From Actinomycetes bacterium (GTDB lineage Bacteria > Actinomycetota > Actinomycetes > Actinomycetales > Demequinaceae): a stretch of DNA of 64,000 nucleotides. The stretch covers positions 8,739 to 72,738 of the forward strand of contig JAEYOR010000021.1 in NCBI GenBank assembly GCA_023411615.1, read 5' to 3'. Made by a program: the position numbers and the translations under genes. Shown one piece after another: positions 7,465 to 15,955 of the stretch. A model generated the notes under the pieces. That model saw only the letters and a list, made by a program, of their open reading frames with translations, was not told the origin of the DNA and did no database searches. The first letter of the stretch is position 1. Every line of letters begins with the position of its first letter.

Positions 7465-8616
7465 ATGGCCAGTGACCGTCCCCTGCACCACCTTTCGCTC
7501 GACGACCTCCGCTCTCGCACCTCAGCCAAATGGCGGCGCTACGAACCCGATGTGCTGCCTCTGTGGGTCGCAGAGATGGACGTCAACCTCGCGGAACCAA
7601 TCCGTGACGCGCTGGCCCATGCTGTGAACAGTGGCGACACGGGCTACCCCGGTGGCACCGCCTATCCCGAAGCCTTTGTCGAGTTCGCGCGGAATCGGTG
7701 GGACTGGCCCGGCCTTGGCGTCAGCGACGTTCGCCCCGTGGCTGCGGTGATCCAGGGGTACACCGAGGCACTGCTGCTCGCGGCCGGCCCCGGCGGCACC
7801 GTGGTGGTGACCTCGCCTGTGTACCCGCCGTTCTATTCATATGTGCGTGAGGCCGGCCTCACCGTCATCGAGGCGCCTTTGGGCCCGGACATGCGTCTCG
7901 ATCTGGCCGCAATCGACTCCGTTGTTGGCGGCGCCGTGAAGGACGGGGCGCCCGGCGTGGCCCTCTTGCTGTGCAATCCGCACAACCCAGGGGGGACGCT
8001 TCACACGCGCGATGAACTCACCGCGCTCGCCGCGCTCATGCGCGCCCACGAGGCGACAGTCGTCTCTGACGAAATCCATGCGCCGCTTGTGTACGCGCCT
8101 GGCACCTTCACGCCGTATCTCGCGGTGGACCCAACGGCCATGGCCCTGCACGCGGCATCAAAGGCGTGGAATCTGGCAGCCATCCCGGCCGCCCTGCTCG
8201 TTTTTGGGGAGGAAGCCGCCGACGCTCGGCGTGCGTTCACCGCAGGAACTCACCACGGTCCCACCCACTTTGGCGCGATTGCCCAAACGGCGGCGTATCG
8301 AGACGGCACGCCGTGGCTCGATGCCCTTCTAGTTGACCTTGCCGAAAACCGGGAGCTGCTCACGAATCTTCTCGCCCAGCACGTGCCGGGTGCGCGCCTC
8401 ACTCCGCTGGAAGCGACGTACCTCGCATGGGTGGACTGTCGCGAGCTGGGCCTCGATTTGGATCCGGCAGCGGTGTTTTTGGAGCGTGGCCGTGTCGCGT
8501 TCAACCACGGTCCCACCTTTGGCACGGGTGGCGCGGGGCATGTGCGCATCAATATCGGGACGCACCCCGACATCCTGACCGAGGCTGTCCGGCGTATGGC
8601 CCTCGCCCTTGACTGA
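7465..8616 (+). CDS. MalY/PatB-type PLP aminotransferase (cystathionine beta-lyase-like)
   Basis: This 383-aa fold-type I PLP enzyme is of the MalY/PatB class, which cleaves C-S bonds of cystathionine or cysteine conjugates. Diagnostic features are WVAEMDVNLAEPI near the N-terminus (family W-x-A-[DE]-M-D), GYTEALLLAAGPGGTVVV, CNPHNPGG around 175-182, VSDEIHAPLVY with the PLP-pyridine Asp, SKAWNLAAIPAA with the Schiff-base Lys, and VRINIGTHP with the carboxylate-binding Arg. Length matches the family (about 390). ATG 7465 follows CAGACT by six bases with no Shine-Dalgarno, so translation is probably leaderless. An upstream in-frame codon at 7432 would add residues outside the family. A role in methionine/cysteine metabolism is plausible. 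Substrate choice is not visible. Confidence 0.85.
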   Translation: MASDRPLHHLSLDDLRSRTSAKWRRYEPDVLPLWVAEMDVNLAEPIRDALAHAVNSGDTGYPGGTAYPEAFVEFARNRWDWPGLGVSDVRPVAAVIQGYTEALLLAAGPGGTVVVTSPVYPPFYSYVREAGLTVIEAPLGPDMRLDLAAIDSVVGGAVKDGAPGVALLLCNPHNPGGTLHTRDELTALAALMRAHEATVVSDEIHAPLVYAPGTFTPYLAVDPTAMALHAASKAWNLAAIPAALLVFGEEAADARRAFTAGTHHGPTHFGAIAQTAAYRDGTPWLDALLVDLAENRELLTNLLAQHVPGARLTPLEATYLAWVDCRELGLDLDPAAVFLERGRVAFNHGPTFGTGGAGHVRINIGTHPDILTEAVRRMALALD

Positions 8617-8619
8617 CGT

Positions 8620-9228
8620 TCAGGCCTTGTCGCGCGGACGGTTCCATTCGATCGTGTACCGCCACAGGACCCGATCCTTGTAGAGCGCGCCAGGAAGAAT
8701 CTCGTTGACGGCGCGCTTCACTTCGGTGAACGTGTGCGGCGGCGGCCAGACCGTGGGGCAACCGTGCTCCCAGCGCCCCTTGACCAACACAAATGCCTTA
8801 TCCGCGATCGATCCCGCGAACTCCCGTGGGAGATCACGCCATGTCGCACGCGCCGCGCCCACGATGTAGAGACGTCCACCGGGCGCTACCCACGACTTCA
8901 ATCGCTCGAGGCCTTCTCGAATATCCATATGGTGCAGGAGAGCACCCGAGTACACGACATCCGCTGGCTCGAGGTCGGTGTCGAAGATGTCGCCCACCAC
9001 ATAGGTGATGTTCTCCGACCATTGAGCACGCGCGCGCTCAATGCTCGGCTCGTCTGCGTCAATCCCGGTCACGGAGAGGCCAGCACGGGCGAGGGTACGT
9101 GCCGCCAAGCCTTCGCCGCATCCTGCATCGATCGCGGTTGTGGCGCCTTCGGGCAATTCCGCGAGCAACACCGACTGATACCGGATGGTGTGATTGAAGC
9201 GCTTGTGGTCTGGGATATCCGCGTTCAT
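8620..9228 (-). CDS. SAM-dependent class I methyltransferase
   Basis: This is an about 202-aa cytoplasmic methyltransferase. The SAM-binding motif I is TAIDAGCGEGLAARTLAR (about 32-50), the acidic motif II is VTGIDADEPSIERA, and a post-motif YSGALLHHMDIREGLERL matches the family's LHHv helix. The substrate is not apparent. The tail VLWRYTIEWNRP is common in small methyltransferases related to tellurite-resistance/ubiE-like enzymes. ATG 9228 is chosen. GTG 9234 two codons upstream is equally possible and neither has a clear Shine-Dalgarno. It is convergent with the aminotransferase gene (3 bp between stops) and divergent from the phosphotransferase gene. Confidence 0.8.
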   Translation of the reverse strand: MNADIPDHKRFNHTIRYQSVLLAELPEGATTAIDAGCGEGLAARTLARAGLSVTGIDADEPSIERARAQWSENITYVVGDIFDTDLEPADVVYSGALLHHMDIREGLERLKSWVAPGGRLYIVGAARATWRDLPREFAGSIADKAFVLVKGRWEHGCPTVWPPPHTFTEVKRAVNEILPGALYKDRVLWRYTIEWNRPRDKA

Positions 9229-9292
9229 GCCCACCAGTGTGCCCGGTCACGTCGCCCGCGCGTGACGAGTGGTTCACCCGTACGCTGTGAGC

Positions 9293-10261
9293 GTGAGCAA
9301 TGACGCCACACCTTCGGCCGAGGTCGACATCGACGCGGCACTTGTCCACGCGCTCTTGCGCGCGCAACAACCTGAGCTCGCACAGTTGCACATCGGTGAG
9401 CGCTTTGAAGGATGGGACAACGTCACCTTCCGCCTCGGTGACATGTGGGCGGTGCGTTTGCCCCGGCGCACGCTCGGAGCCACGAATCTTGCACACGAAC
9501 TCGAATGGCTTCCCCGAATCAGCGAGAACTGGACGTTTGCCGCACCAATTCCATGGGTGCGCGGCGAGCCAGGCGAAGGCTTTCCCTGGCCGTGGGCCGT
9601 GGTCCCATGGATCGAAGGTCAGTCCGTTTATGACGTGCCATTCCACGCGTTGGGTGCCCGGCATCTGGGGCGGGCACTGGCGGAGGTCCACCAACCTGTT
9701 GAGCTCGGCGCTCCCATCAACCCATTTCGATCAATACCGTTGGGGGACCGTGCCGAGCGACTCGACATGCGCTTGGCGATGCTTGAGGGGACGTACCCCG
9801 GCCACATCGATGGTGATCACGCCCGCCGCGTTTACGCGCAAGCCTCGCGTCAGCGATGCGAACGGTTCACGTGGACGCACCTAGACCTCCACGGCGGCAA
9901 CGTCTTGACTCTCGACGGAGGCTTCGCAGGAATCATTGATTGGGGTGACGCTGCGGCTGGTGACCCTGCCACCGATCTTGGTCAGATCCTCACGCTCGTG
10001 GGCCGCCGACGCTTCCGAGATGTGGTGCGCGGCTATGCCGACGCGGGTGGTGCGGCGTCCGGCCGATCGGGATTGGCGGAGCAGACGGCGCGACGGGTGG
10101 AAGCTGAGGCCGTGAGCTACGCAGTGACGCTCGCCAACATGTCCGATCCGATGCATTGTGCCGCAGGGTGGGCGTCCCTCGCTGATCTGGGCTTCGCCCC
10201 GGGGGTGCCCGACCACGTGCGAGAGAACGCCGCCATCACGGACGAGCAGGGCGCCGCGTAA
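9293..10261 (+). CDS. Aminoglycoside phosphotransferase-family kinase
   Basis: This is an about 322-aa kinase-like protein of the APH/choline-kinase family. WAVRLPRRT gives the ATP-binding Lys/Arg region, HLDLHGGNVL (about 209-218) is the catalytic Brenner-type loop, and GIIDWGDAAAGDPATDLGQ supplies the Mg-binding Asp and the family's GDPxxDL. Members phosphorylate antibiotics or small metabolites. A resistance role cannot be assumed from sequence. GTG 9293 is selected because TACGCT stands exactly six bases upstream, the same -10/start geometry as many genes in this window. GTG 9287 would overlap the expected transcription start. The divergent methyltransferase start lies 64 bp away. Confidence 0.8.
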   Translation: MSNDATPSAEVDIDAALVHALLRAQQPELAQLHIGERFEGWDNVTFRLGDMWAVRLPRRTLGATNLAHELEWLPRISENWTFAAPIPWVRGEPGEGFPWPWAVVPWIEGQSVYDVPFHALGARHLGRALAEVHQPVELGAPINPFRSIPLGDRAERLDMRLAMLEGTYPGHIDGDHARRVYAQASRQRCERFTWTHLDLHGGNVLTLDGGFAGIIDWGDAAAGDPATDLGQILTLVGRRRFRDVVRGYADAGGAASGRSGLAEQTARRVEAEAVSYAVTLANMSDPMHCAAGWASLADLGFAPGVPDHVRENAAITDEQGAA

Positions 10262-10270
10262 GCACGGTCG

Positions 10271-11095
10271 CTAGAAGCCGAAAGCGCGCAAAAGTGGCTC
10301 GGCCTCAATCCAGTTCTCTTCGTCACTGCGGTCATCTCGCCACACGGCCATGTAACGGTCGCGCTGCTCGTCGGTGAGGCCGTTCCACACCGACATGATC
10401 CGCTCGTGCTCCGCGTGCCAGTAACCGACAATACGCAGAGCAGACGTGGGCAACTTGCGCTCCCCGCGCGCATATGTGCGGATGCGGCGCGACAATGCAG
10501 ACTCGCATGCGACCCACAGGTACGGCTCGGATTCAGTTGAATCGAGGAGGCGCTTCACTGCGTCCATGAGGACGGACGGGCCGATGCCATTGCCTCCGAT
10601 GCGCCATTCGAGGTCGACATCCGCGAGGCTCGTCAGGGTTCGCGAGTCAGCCATCGTGGCGACCTCAATGACAACCCGGAAGCGCTCTGCGGGGCTGGCT
10701 TCTTCGAGGATGCGGGCGATGGCCGGGATTGCCGTCGCGTCTCCTACGAGCAGTCGGGTCACGTGTGGGTCAGGTGCTCGGTAGTAGCCCTTGGGCTCCG
10801 AGATCAGCACCTCATCGCCAGGCAGGACCGACTCGCCCCATGCGGCCCCCGGCCCGTGGCCGTGAGTCGCGATCTCCATTTCGATGCCATCCGGCCGGAC
10901 CCGCGAGATCGTGTAGTGGCGCGCCGTGTGGCCGTGTGCCACGTCGGCTTCCTCCGCGCCGAGCTCCACGTGGACAAACTCGTCCGGGTCTCCGGTGGTG
11001 ACCCATTCGCCTGGCGCGGTGGCGAGTGCCACCCGGACAAAGCCGGGTGACACTCGCTCAACGTCCGTGACGACGGCGCGGATGGTCGATTCCAT
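10271..11095 (-). CDS. Siderophore-interacting protein (ferric-siderophore reductase, ViuB/SIP family)
   Basis: This 274-aa flavoprotein is predicted to reduce or release iron from imported ferric siderophores in the cytoplasm. The N-terminal FAD-binding barrel (about 1-105) has ARHYTISRVRPDGIEMEI, the SIP family R-x-Y-[ST] flavin motif, and HGHGPGAAWG. The C-terminal NAD(P)H-like domain has LLVGDATAIPAIARILE and ends with RIVGYWHAE, the family's typical GYW block. It is the last gene of the minus-strand iron operon, starting 2 bp after the binding-protein gene's stop. This supports a joint role in uptake and iron release. Confidence 0.9.
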   Translation of the reverse strand: MESTIRAVVTDVERVSPGFVRVALATAPGEWVTTGDPDEFVHVELGAEEADVAHGHTARHYTISRVRPDGIEMEIATHGHGPGAAWGESVLPGDEVLISEPKGYYRAPDPHVTRLLVGDATAIPAIARILEEASPAERFRVVIEVATMADSRTLTSLADVDLEWRIGGNGIGPSVLMDAVKRLLDSTESEPYLWVACESALSRRIRTYARGERKLPTSALRIVGYWHAEHERIMSVWNGLTDEQRDRYMAVWRDDRSDEENWIEAEPLLRAFGF

Positions 11096-11097
11096 CG

Positions 11098-12165
11098 TTA
11101 CGCAGCCGCCTCGGTGCCCGGGACTTCCGTGGCCGGGTCACCGTCAAGGGCGGCCTTGAGCTGCGGCACGAGGGTGTCGAGCACGTAGGCCTGCGACAAA
11201 GGGGAAGCGAAGGAGAATGCGCCCTCGAAGACCGAGTCAGTCGACCAGATGTGGCCACCCGCCTTGGTGATGGAGAGGTTGGGGTAGGCCGGCATCGCTT
11301 CGACCTGCGTACGGGTGTCCGGCGAGAGCGCCGTCAGCCATACAACGGTGTCAAGGTCAAGCAAGTCGAGGCGCTCAGGGCTCACAGTGAGGTAGAAGTC
11401 CGTGCTGGGGTCACCTGCGCTGTCCGGCGCCGTCACGTCGAGGCCCAAGCGGCCAAGGAGTGCCGGCCGGGGGTCGTGCGAGAAGTACGCGCCGGGTTGA
11501 CCCTCATACACAAAGCCAACCGCTGCGGTCTTGCCTTCCCACTCGGGGAACTCGGCACGGATCGACTCGAAACGGGCGTCAAGGTCGGCGATGAGTTTCT
11601 CGCCCTCGTCCGCCTTGCCCAAAGCGGCGGCGATCATGCGGGTCTCTTCATCGAATGGCATGCCGTAGTCCGCATAGTCTCCGCTTTGCGCGACCACTGG
11701 CGCGATCTGGGACAGGAGGTCGTACTGCTCCTGAGTAATGCCGGACCACGTCGCGACAATGAGATCCGGCTGCAAAGCGGCGACCTGCTCGATGTTGATC
11801 TCGCCTGCGGGGAGAACCTCCGGCTCTGCGCCTACCGCCTCACGCGCTTCGTCGGCCCAGGGCCACGTCGCGTAGTCGTAGCCGTTGTACCACTCGCGCA
11901 CCGCGATGGGAGCGACGCCAAGCGCGTAGAGCCAGTCCTGCTCGTGGAAGCCCACACTCACCACACGCTGCGGCTCGGACTCGATGGTCGTGGATCCGAA
12001 CTTGTGTTCCAGCGTGACGGGGAACGCGCCGTCGGCACTCGCGGCGGGAGCATCCGAGCCACTCGGGGTGGTTTGGTTGTCGCTGTCGCTGCTTGAACAT
12101 GCCGTCAGCACGAGCAGCGCTGCGGCAGCAACCGCAACTCCAAGGCGTCGCAGGGTGGGGGTCAT
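11098..12165 (-). CDS. Iron-siderophore ABC transporter substrate-binding lipoprotein
   Basis: This 355-aa secreted lipoprotein is of the FepB/FhuD (helical backbone, cluster A-II/III) type. The signal peptide ends at lipobox LVLTAC (Cys about 23), followed by a Ser/Asp-rich spacer, then FGSTTIESEPQRVVSVGFHEQD, the usual beginning of the binding lobe. NIEQVAALQPDLIVATWSG is typical of the family. The protein would capture ferric siderophores outside the membrane and deliver them to the FecCD permeases encoded upstream. Its start codon overlaps the ATPase gene's stop (ATGA), so the two are translationally coupled. The siderophore type is not evident. Confidence 0.92.
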   Translation of the reverse strand: MTPTLRRLGVAVAAAALLVLTACSSSDSDNQTTPSGSDAPAASADGAFPVTLEHKFGSTTIESEPQRVVSVGFHEQDWLYALGVAPIAVREWYNGYDYATWPWADEAREAVGAEPEVLPAGEINIEQVAALQPDLIVATWSGITQEQYDLLSQIAPVVAQSGDYADYGMPFDEETRMIAAALGKADEGEKLIADLDARFESIRAEFPEWEGKTAAVGFVYEGQPGAYFSHDPRPALLGRLGLDVTAPDSAGDPSTDFYLTVSPERLDLLDLDTVVWLTALSPDTRTQVEAMPAYPNLSITKAGGHIWSTDSVFEGAFSFASPLSQAYVLDTLVPQLKAALDGDPATEVPGTEAAA

Positions 12166-13109
12166 CGTGTCCTCTCAAGTGAGTGGCGGGAGGCGAAGCT
12201 CGCCTCGGTGGAGTCGACGCTGTGCCCAGCGTCAGTGGGGTGGACCGCCTTGACACCCGGGGGTGCTGCTGACGGAACGATGAGGGGTGTGCCGGTGACA
12301 GGGTCCGGCACCACTGTGACGGGCAGGCCAAAAGCCGCGCCAACACGCTGCTCGGTCAGCACCTCGCTCGGCGACCCGCTTGCGAGCACAAGGCCCGCTG
12401 ACATGAGGACGAGGTGGTCCGCGTAGCGTGCCGCCTGTGCGAGATCGTGCAGCACGGCGACGACAGTGCGGCCGTCCGCCGCGAGACGGTGAACAAGGTC
12501 GAGAACGTCGTACTGATGAGCGATGTCCAAGAACGTCGTCGGCTCATCGAGCAACAGCAGTTCGGTCTGCTGAGCGAGAGCGAGAGCGATCCAGGCACGC
12601 TGACGCTGGCCACCGGACAGCGAATCGACGGGCCTCTCTGCCAGTCCGGCGAGACCGGTCGCATGAATCGCCTCGTTGACCGCGTCCGTATCCCGCTGAG
12701 ACCACGCCGAGAAAGGACCGAGGTGGGGGGTCCGGCCACGGGCAATGAGGTCACGGACGGTGATGCCCGTCGGCGCGGTGGGCGCTTGCGGAAGCAGGCC
12801 GACTTCGCGCGCCACGTCCCGCGTCGGCAGCGAGTGAATGTCTGCGCCATCAAGCAAGACGGCGCCGAGTTGCGGCTTGTGCAGCCGGGACAATGCGCGC
12901 AAGAGCGTGGACTTGCCGCACCCATTGGGCCCAATGATTGCGGTGAACGCGCCCGACGGGACCTCAAGTGACAGGTCGTGAACGACGCGCGCATTGCCGT
13001 AGGCGAGGGAGAGGTGAGATGCCGCGAGACGGATGCCTGAGCCCGGAGCCACTGCAGGTATACGGATGTCCCCTGTTGTGCGGGCGCGCGCAGTGGCGTC
13101 GGCGTTCAT
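12162..13109 (-). CDS. Iron-siderophore ABC transporter ATP-binding protein (FepC-type)
   Basis: This 315-aa ATPase powers ferric-siderophore import. Walker A is IIGPNGCGKSTLLRAL (about 66-81), the Q-loop is near EVGLLPQAPTAP, the ABC signature is LSGGQRQRAWIALAL, Walker B is LLLLDEPTTFLD, and the switch His is in VVAVLHDLAQAARYAD. An about 30-residue unstructured N-terminus and a longer C-terminal tail extend the normal 260-residue core. ATG 13109 is chosen because a longer reading from 13172 would begin in the iron-box region. It stands downstream of two permease genes on the same strand, separated by an 87-bp region that holds an IdeR-like box and an inverted repeat. It may therefore be expressed both from its own promoter and by read-through. 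Confidence 0.92.
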   Translation of the reverse strand: MNADATARARTTGDIRIPAVAPGSGIRLAASHLSLAYGNARVVHDLSLEVPSGAFTAIIGPNGCGKSTLLRALSRLHKPQLGAVLLDGADIHSLPTRDVAREVGLLPQAPTAPTGITVRDLIARGRTPHLGPFSAWSQRDTDAVNEAIHATGLAGLAERPVDSLSGGQRQRAWIALALAQQTELLLLDEPTTFLDIAHQYDVLDLVHRLAADGRTVVAVLHDLAQAARYADHLVLMSAGLVLASGSPSEVLTEQRVGAAFGLPVTVVPDPVTGTPLIVPSAAPPGVKAVHPTDAGHSVDSTEASFASRHSLERTR

Positions 13110-13149
13110 GGGGCTCCCACGGGGAATCGGGCCGCGGACTGTGCGGCCA

Positions 13150-13168
13150 AGTAAGGCAACCCTAACTA
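13150..13168. promoter_or_regulatory. IdeR/DtxR-like iron box
   Basis: Read on the minus strand, TAGTTAGGGTTGCCTTACT resembles the IdeR/DtxR operator (TTAGGTTAGSCTAACCTAA), with a good TTAGG left half and a weaker right half. It is 41-59 bp upstream of the FepC-type ATPase start, where an iron-dependent repressor would be expected. Confidence 0.5.
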
Positions 13169-13172
13169 CCAA

Positions 13173-13196
13173 TTACGCAAGAAGTCAATTGCGTAA
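13173..13196. promoter_or_regulatory. Perfect inverted repeat TTACGCAA-N8-TTGCGTAA
   Basis: The perfect 8-bp arms (10 bp with the flanking AA/TT) are separated by GAAGTCAA. The element overlaps the stop of the upstream permease gene and sits beside the iron box. A related element with the same spacing lies before the first gene of the operon (15347-15370). No T-run follows, so a protein-binding site is more likely than a terminator. Confidence 0.5.
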
Positions 13197-14225
13197 TTAG
13201 CGCAAGCGTGCGAGGAGGACGAGAAGGTAGGGTGCGCCGATCGCGGCGGTGAGGAGGCCGATCGGCAATTGGGTGGGCGCGAGTGCTTCTCTCGCGATGA
13301 GATCGGCCACGGACGTGAGACATGCACCCATGAGTGCCGACGCTCCGAGCGCGATACCGCCAGTAGCCGACAGCCGCCTCGCGATTGCGGGGGCCACCAG
13401 CGCGACAAAGCCGATAGGTCCAGTCACCGCCGTCGCAAGCCCGGCTGCGATGCCGGAGAGGGCCACAGCGCCGAGCCGGACCCGCACGAGATCGACGCCT
13501 AAGGCGGCCGCAAGGTCGTCACCCATCTCCATCACACGGAGTCGGCGCTGGTACCACGCGGCAGCGGGCGCAATGAGCGCGAGCGCCACCGCGGCGATGA
13601 CCACGTGGCGCCACACGCGCGCATTCGTCGAGCCAACAGTCCACAAATAAGCCGAGCCCGCGACCTTCTCCGGAAGCCTCGTCAGCAGGTACGTGACGAT
13701 CGACGTCGCGACAAAGCCAATGCCGATGCCCGCGAGCACCATCCGCATCGGTTGGATTCCCCCGCGCCAACCAAGCGCCGTGATGAGAGCGGCCGTGAGG
13801 AGTGACCCCACCATCGCCCATGGCGCAATCGCGAGAGCATCGGCCTTGCCCATCACCGTGATCGCCGTGACGGCTGCCGCGGACCCGCCCGCCGTGACGC
13901 CCAGCAGGTCAGGCGACGCCAGCGGATTGCGGGCGACCGACTGAAGCAGCGCGCCAGAGACGCCAAGGAGTGCACCCACGAGCGCGGCGGTATAGGCGCG
14001 CGGAGCACGAAGTTGACCAACAATGAAATCGGCACCGTCGGATGACATGCCGACGCCGGCCTTCAGCACCTCGGGAAGCGGCAGCTCAACCTGGCCAATC
14101 GCAAGCGACGCGATCACGCTCATCACGAGGACGAGCACGAGCGCAAGGGCCACAACAAGTGGCCGTCGCCAACGCGGCCGCCATCGGCTCGCACCGACGC
14201 TCCGCGCCGGCTGGATTGTGCTCAC
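13197..14225 (-). CDS. Iron-siderophore ABC transporter permease (FecCD family, FepG-type)
   Basis: This is a 342-aa polytopic membrane protein of the FecCD/BtuC family (about nine or ten helices). The recognisable blocks are LRAPRAYTAALVGALLGVSGALLQSVARNPLASPDLLG (family R-x-P-R, G-[AS]-x-[LM]-Q-x, RNPLA-x-P) and GPIGFVALVAPAIARRL, which is the coupling-helix region contacting the ATPase. It forms the channel as a heterodimer with the product of the overlapping upstream gene. The GTG start overlaps that gene's TGA (GTGA), implying coupled translation. Confidence 0.92.
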   Translation of the reverse strand: MSTIQPARSVGASRWRPRWRRPLVVALALVLVLVMSVIASLAIGQVELPLPEVLKAGVGMSSDGADFIVGQLRAPRAYTAALVGALLGVSGALLQSVARNPLASPDLLGVTAGGSAAAVTAITVMGKADALAIAPWAMVGSLLTAALITALGWRGGIQPMRMVLAGIGIGFVATSIVTYLLTRLPEKVAGSAYLWTVGSTNARVWRHVVIAAVALALIAPAAAWYQRRLRVMEMGDDLAAALGVDLVRVRLGAVALSGIAAGLATAVTGPIGFVALVAPAIARRLSATGGIALGASALMGACLTSVADLIAREALAPTQLPIGLLTAAIGAPYLLVLLARLR

Positions 14226-15286
14226 AGTGCCACCACCCGCAGACGACGCGCGAGTATGGCCAGGAGAACGCCGCCACCGAGCGCAGTCGCGATGCCTACC
14301 GATATCTCACCTGGGCGGGCAACGAGGCGTCCTGCGACGTCTGCCGCCAACATGACGACGCCCCCCGCGGGAATGCTCATGGCGATGAGCCACCCGATGC
14401 GAGGACCCGTGACGGCGCGAACGAGGTGGGGCACGGCAAGGCCCACAAAGGCTATCGGCCCGGCGATGGCCGTCGACACCGCCGCGAGGGCGACCACGAG
14501 CGCCATCACTCCAGCGCGGGTGCGCGCGACATGGATGCCCAAGCCCGCTGCAGCGTCGTCCCCAAGAGCGATCGCCTGGAGCGGGCGAACGCACAGTGTG
14601 ACAAGTGCAAGCAAGACGCCGATGAGAGCGATCAGCGGAAGGATCGGAATGCCAGCCCGGCCGGTGAGCGAGCCAGCAAGCCAGTAGCGCAACACATTGA
14701 GCGCGGTCTGGTCGTACAGAACGATCGCGGTCGTGGCAGCGGCGAGAAGCGCAGTGACGGCCGCGCCAGCAAGAGCGAGGCGAATGGGCGCCGAGGCACC
14801 ACCGCCGCCGCCCACTCCGTACACAACGAGGCCCGCGCTGGCTGCACCCACCAGGGCAAGGGCGACTTGCGGAACCACGGTGACGACGCCACCGAAGACC
14901 GTGCCGATGACGATCGCGAGCGCCGCGCCAGCATTGAGACCGAGCAGGCCCGGATCGGCCAAGGGGTTGCGAGTCAGCGATTGCGCAAGGGCTCCCGAAA
15001 CGGCAAGCGCCGCACCGGCCCCGAGTCCGATGAGGGTGCGATCCCAGCGCAAAGTGCGAACGATCTCATGGTCTTCGCCACCAGGGCCACGATTCCAGAT
15101 TGCGTCCCAGACGGTCGACAAGGGAATCGATTTTGCCCCGAGGGCGAGGGAGGCGGCGACCGCTGCCGCGAGTGCGATGAGCGTGATGATGAGCGCGGTT
15201 CGCGGAGTGATCCACTGCCCCCAATGCCACACCGGACGGATGCGCACGCGCCGAGGCGGAGCGTCGGCAGGGCTGCTGGGTGGCAC
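14222..15286 (-). CDS. Iron-siderophore ABC transporter permease (FecCD family, FepD-type)
   Basis: This 354-aa FecCD permease is the first gene of the five-gene uptake operon (permease, permease, ATPase, binding protein, reductase). An about 30-residue polar N-terminus precedes the first helix TALIITLIALAAAVAASLAL. Family landmarks are LRWDRTLIGLGAGAALAVSGAL, QSLTRNPLADPGLLGLNAGA and GPIAFVGLAVPHLVR. The start is GTG with a strong Shine-Dalgarno (GAGGTGAGGA). The first 30 codons are arginine/proline-rich. The promoter region, about 100 bp up to the neighbouring acetyltransferase stop, contains a TTACGCAA-type element. Confidence 0.92.
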   Translation of the reverse strand: MPPSSPADAPPRRVRIRPVWHWGQWITPRTALIITLIALAAAVAASLALGAKSIPLSTVWDAIWNRGPGGEDHEIVRTLRWDRTLIGLGAGAALAVSGALAQSLTRNPLADPGLLGLNAGAALAIVIGTVFGGVVTVVPQVALALVGAASAGLVVYGVGGGGGASAPIRLALAGAAVTALLAAATTAIVLYDQTALNVLRYWLAGSLTGRAGIPILPLIALIGVLLALVTLCVRPLQAIALGDDAAAGLGIHVARTRAGVMALVVALAAVSTAIAGPIAFVGLAVPHLVRAVTGPRIGWLIAMSIPAGGVVMLAADVAGRLVARPGEISVGIATALGGGVLLAILARRLRVVAL

Positions 15287-15346
15287 GAATCCTCACCTCA
15301 GGTGGAGCGGGCGTGTGACCCGCGGGAACATCGAGCCCGACAAGTA

Positions 15347-15370
15347 TTACGCAAGCAAGGCGGTTCGTAA
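15347..15370. promoter_or_regulatory. TTACGCAA-N8-GTTCGTAA element upstream of siderophore operon
   Basis: One perfect TTACGCAA arm, an 8-nt spacer and a 6/8 matching second arm give the same layout as the perfect inverted repeat at 13173-13196. It lies 61-84 bp upstream of the first permease start. The recurrence in both intergenic regions of one operon suggests a shared regulator that is not the iron repressor. Confidence 0.4.
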
Positions 15371-15386
15371 ATCCGCCGGGTATCTT

Positions 15387-15884
15387 CTACGGCGCGGAAG
15401 GCGGCCACACAATGACGTAGCGGACCACGCCGTCGGCTGCATCGCCCCGCTCGTTCTCAGCCAATTCGGCCACAAATCCCTCGCGGCGCAAGAAGCCACG
15501 CGAACGCACGTCCTCGCTCTCCACCACCGTGTGAAGGAGGGATGCCCCAGCCTGGCGGACGTGATCGATTGCGCGCCGCAAGAGCGTCTGGCCGATTCCC
15601 TTGCCTTGAACCGTGTTGAAGACCTGGACAGTGATGAGCTCGGCAGCTCCCGCCTCGTCAGGTTCGCGCACCGCAGCGATTCCGAGAACCGCACCGTCCA
15701 CGGCCTCGTAAGCGAACACAGTGGGGCGCTCGATATCGCGCGCAAAGAGGGTCTCCATCAAGTCGTGGAGTCTCCGTCCGGAATGACGGCCCTCGTCATC
15801 AGTTCGATGAGCGACCATCGCGGTGAAGAACTCAAGAATCGCGCTTTCGTCACCGGAAGACGCGATCCGAATCCCTCGTGCCAT
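15387..15884 (-). CDS. GNAT family N-acetyltransferase
   Basis: This 165-aa acetyl-CoA-dependent acetyltransferase has the GNAT fold. The CoA-binding motif A appears as LITVQVFNTVQGKGIGQTLLRRAIDH (Q-x-x-G-x-G variant, QGKGIG), and motif B as FLRREGFVAEL. The acceptor substrate is unknown. The start ATG is preceded by TAGGCT and six bases, with no Shine-Dalgarno, so it is a likely leaderless transcript. It lies directly before the siderophore operon on the same strand, 100 bp apart. An acyl-transferase role in siderophore chemistry is possible but unsupported. Confidence 0.8.
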   Translation of the reverse strand: MARGIRIASSGDESAILEFFTAMVAHRTDDEGRHSGRRLHDLMETLFARDIERPTVFAYEAVDGAVLGIAAVREPDEAGAAELITVQVFNTVQGKGIGQTLLRRAIDHVRQAGASLLHTVVESEDVRSRGFLRREGFVAELAENERGDAADGVVRYVIVWPPSAP

Positions 15885-15943
15885 GCGGACAGCCTAGGGG
15901 TTAGCGCTCACAATTTTGACGATCGATTCTCAATAATGCGACG

Positions 15944-15955
15944 TGAACCGGTTCA
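15944..15955. promoter_or_regulatory. 12-bp palindrome TGAACCGGTTCA (LacI-type operator candidate)
   Basis: A perfect palindrome with a central CG, the form typical of LacI-family operators. It sits in the 150-bp space between the divergent acetyltransferase (minus) and VOC (plus) genes, 60 bp and 80 bp from their starts. No LacI-type regulator is encoded in the window. Confidence 0.4.

Noticed and set aside
14042..15370. 442-codon open frame antisense to the siderophore permeases
   Set aside because: Charged low-complexity translation opposite two clear FecCD permeases.
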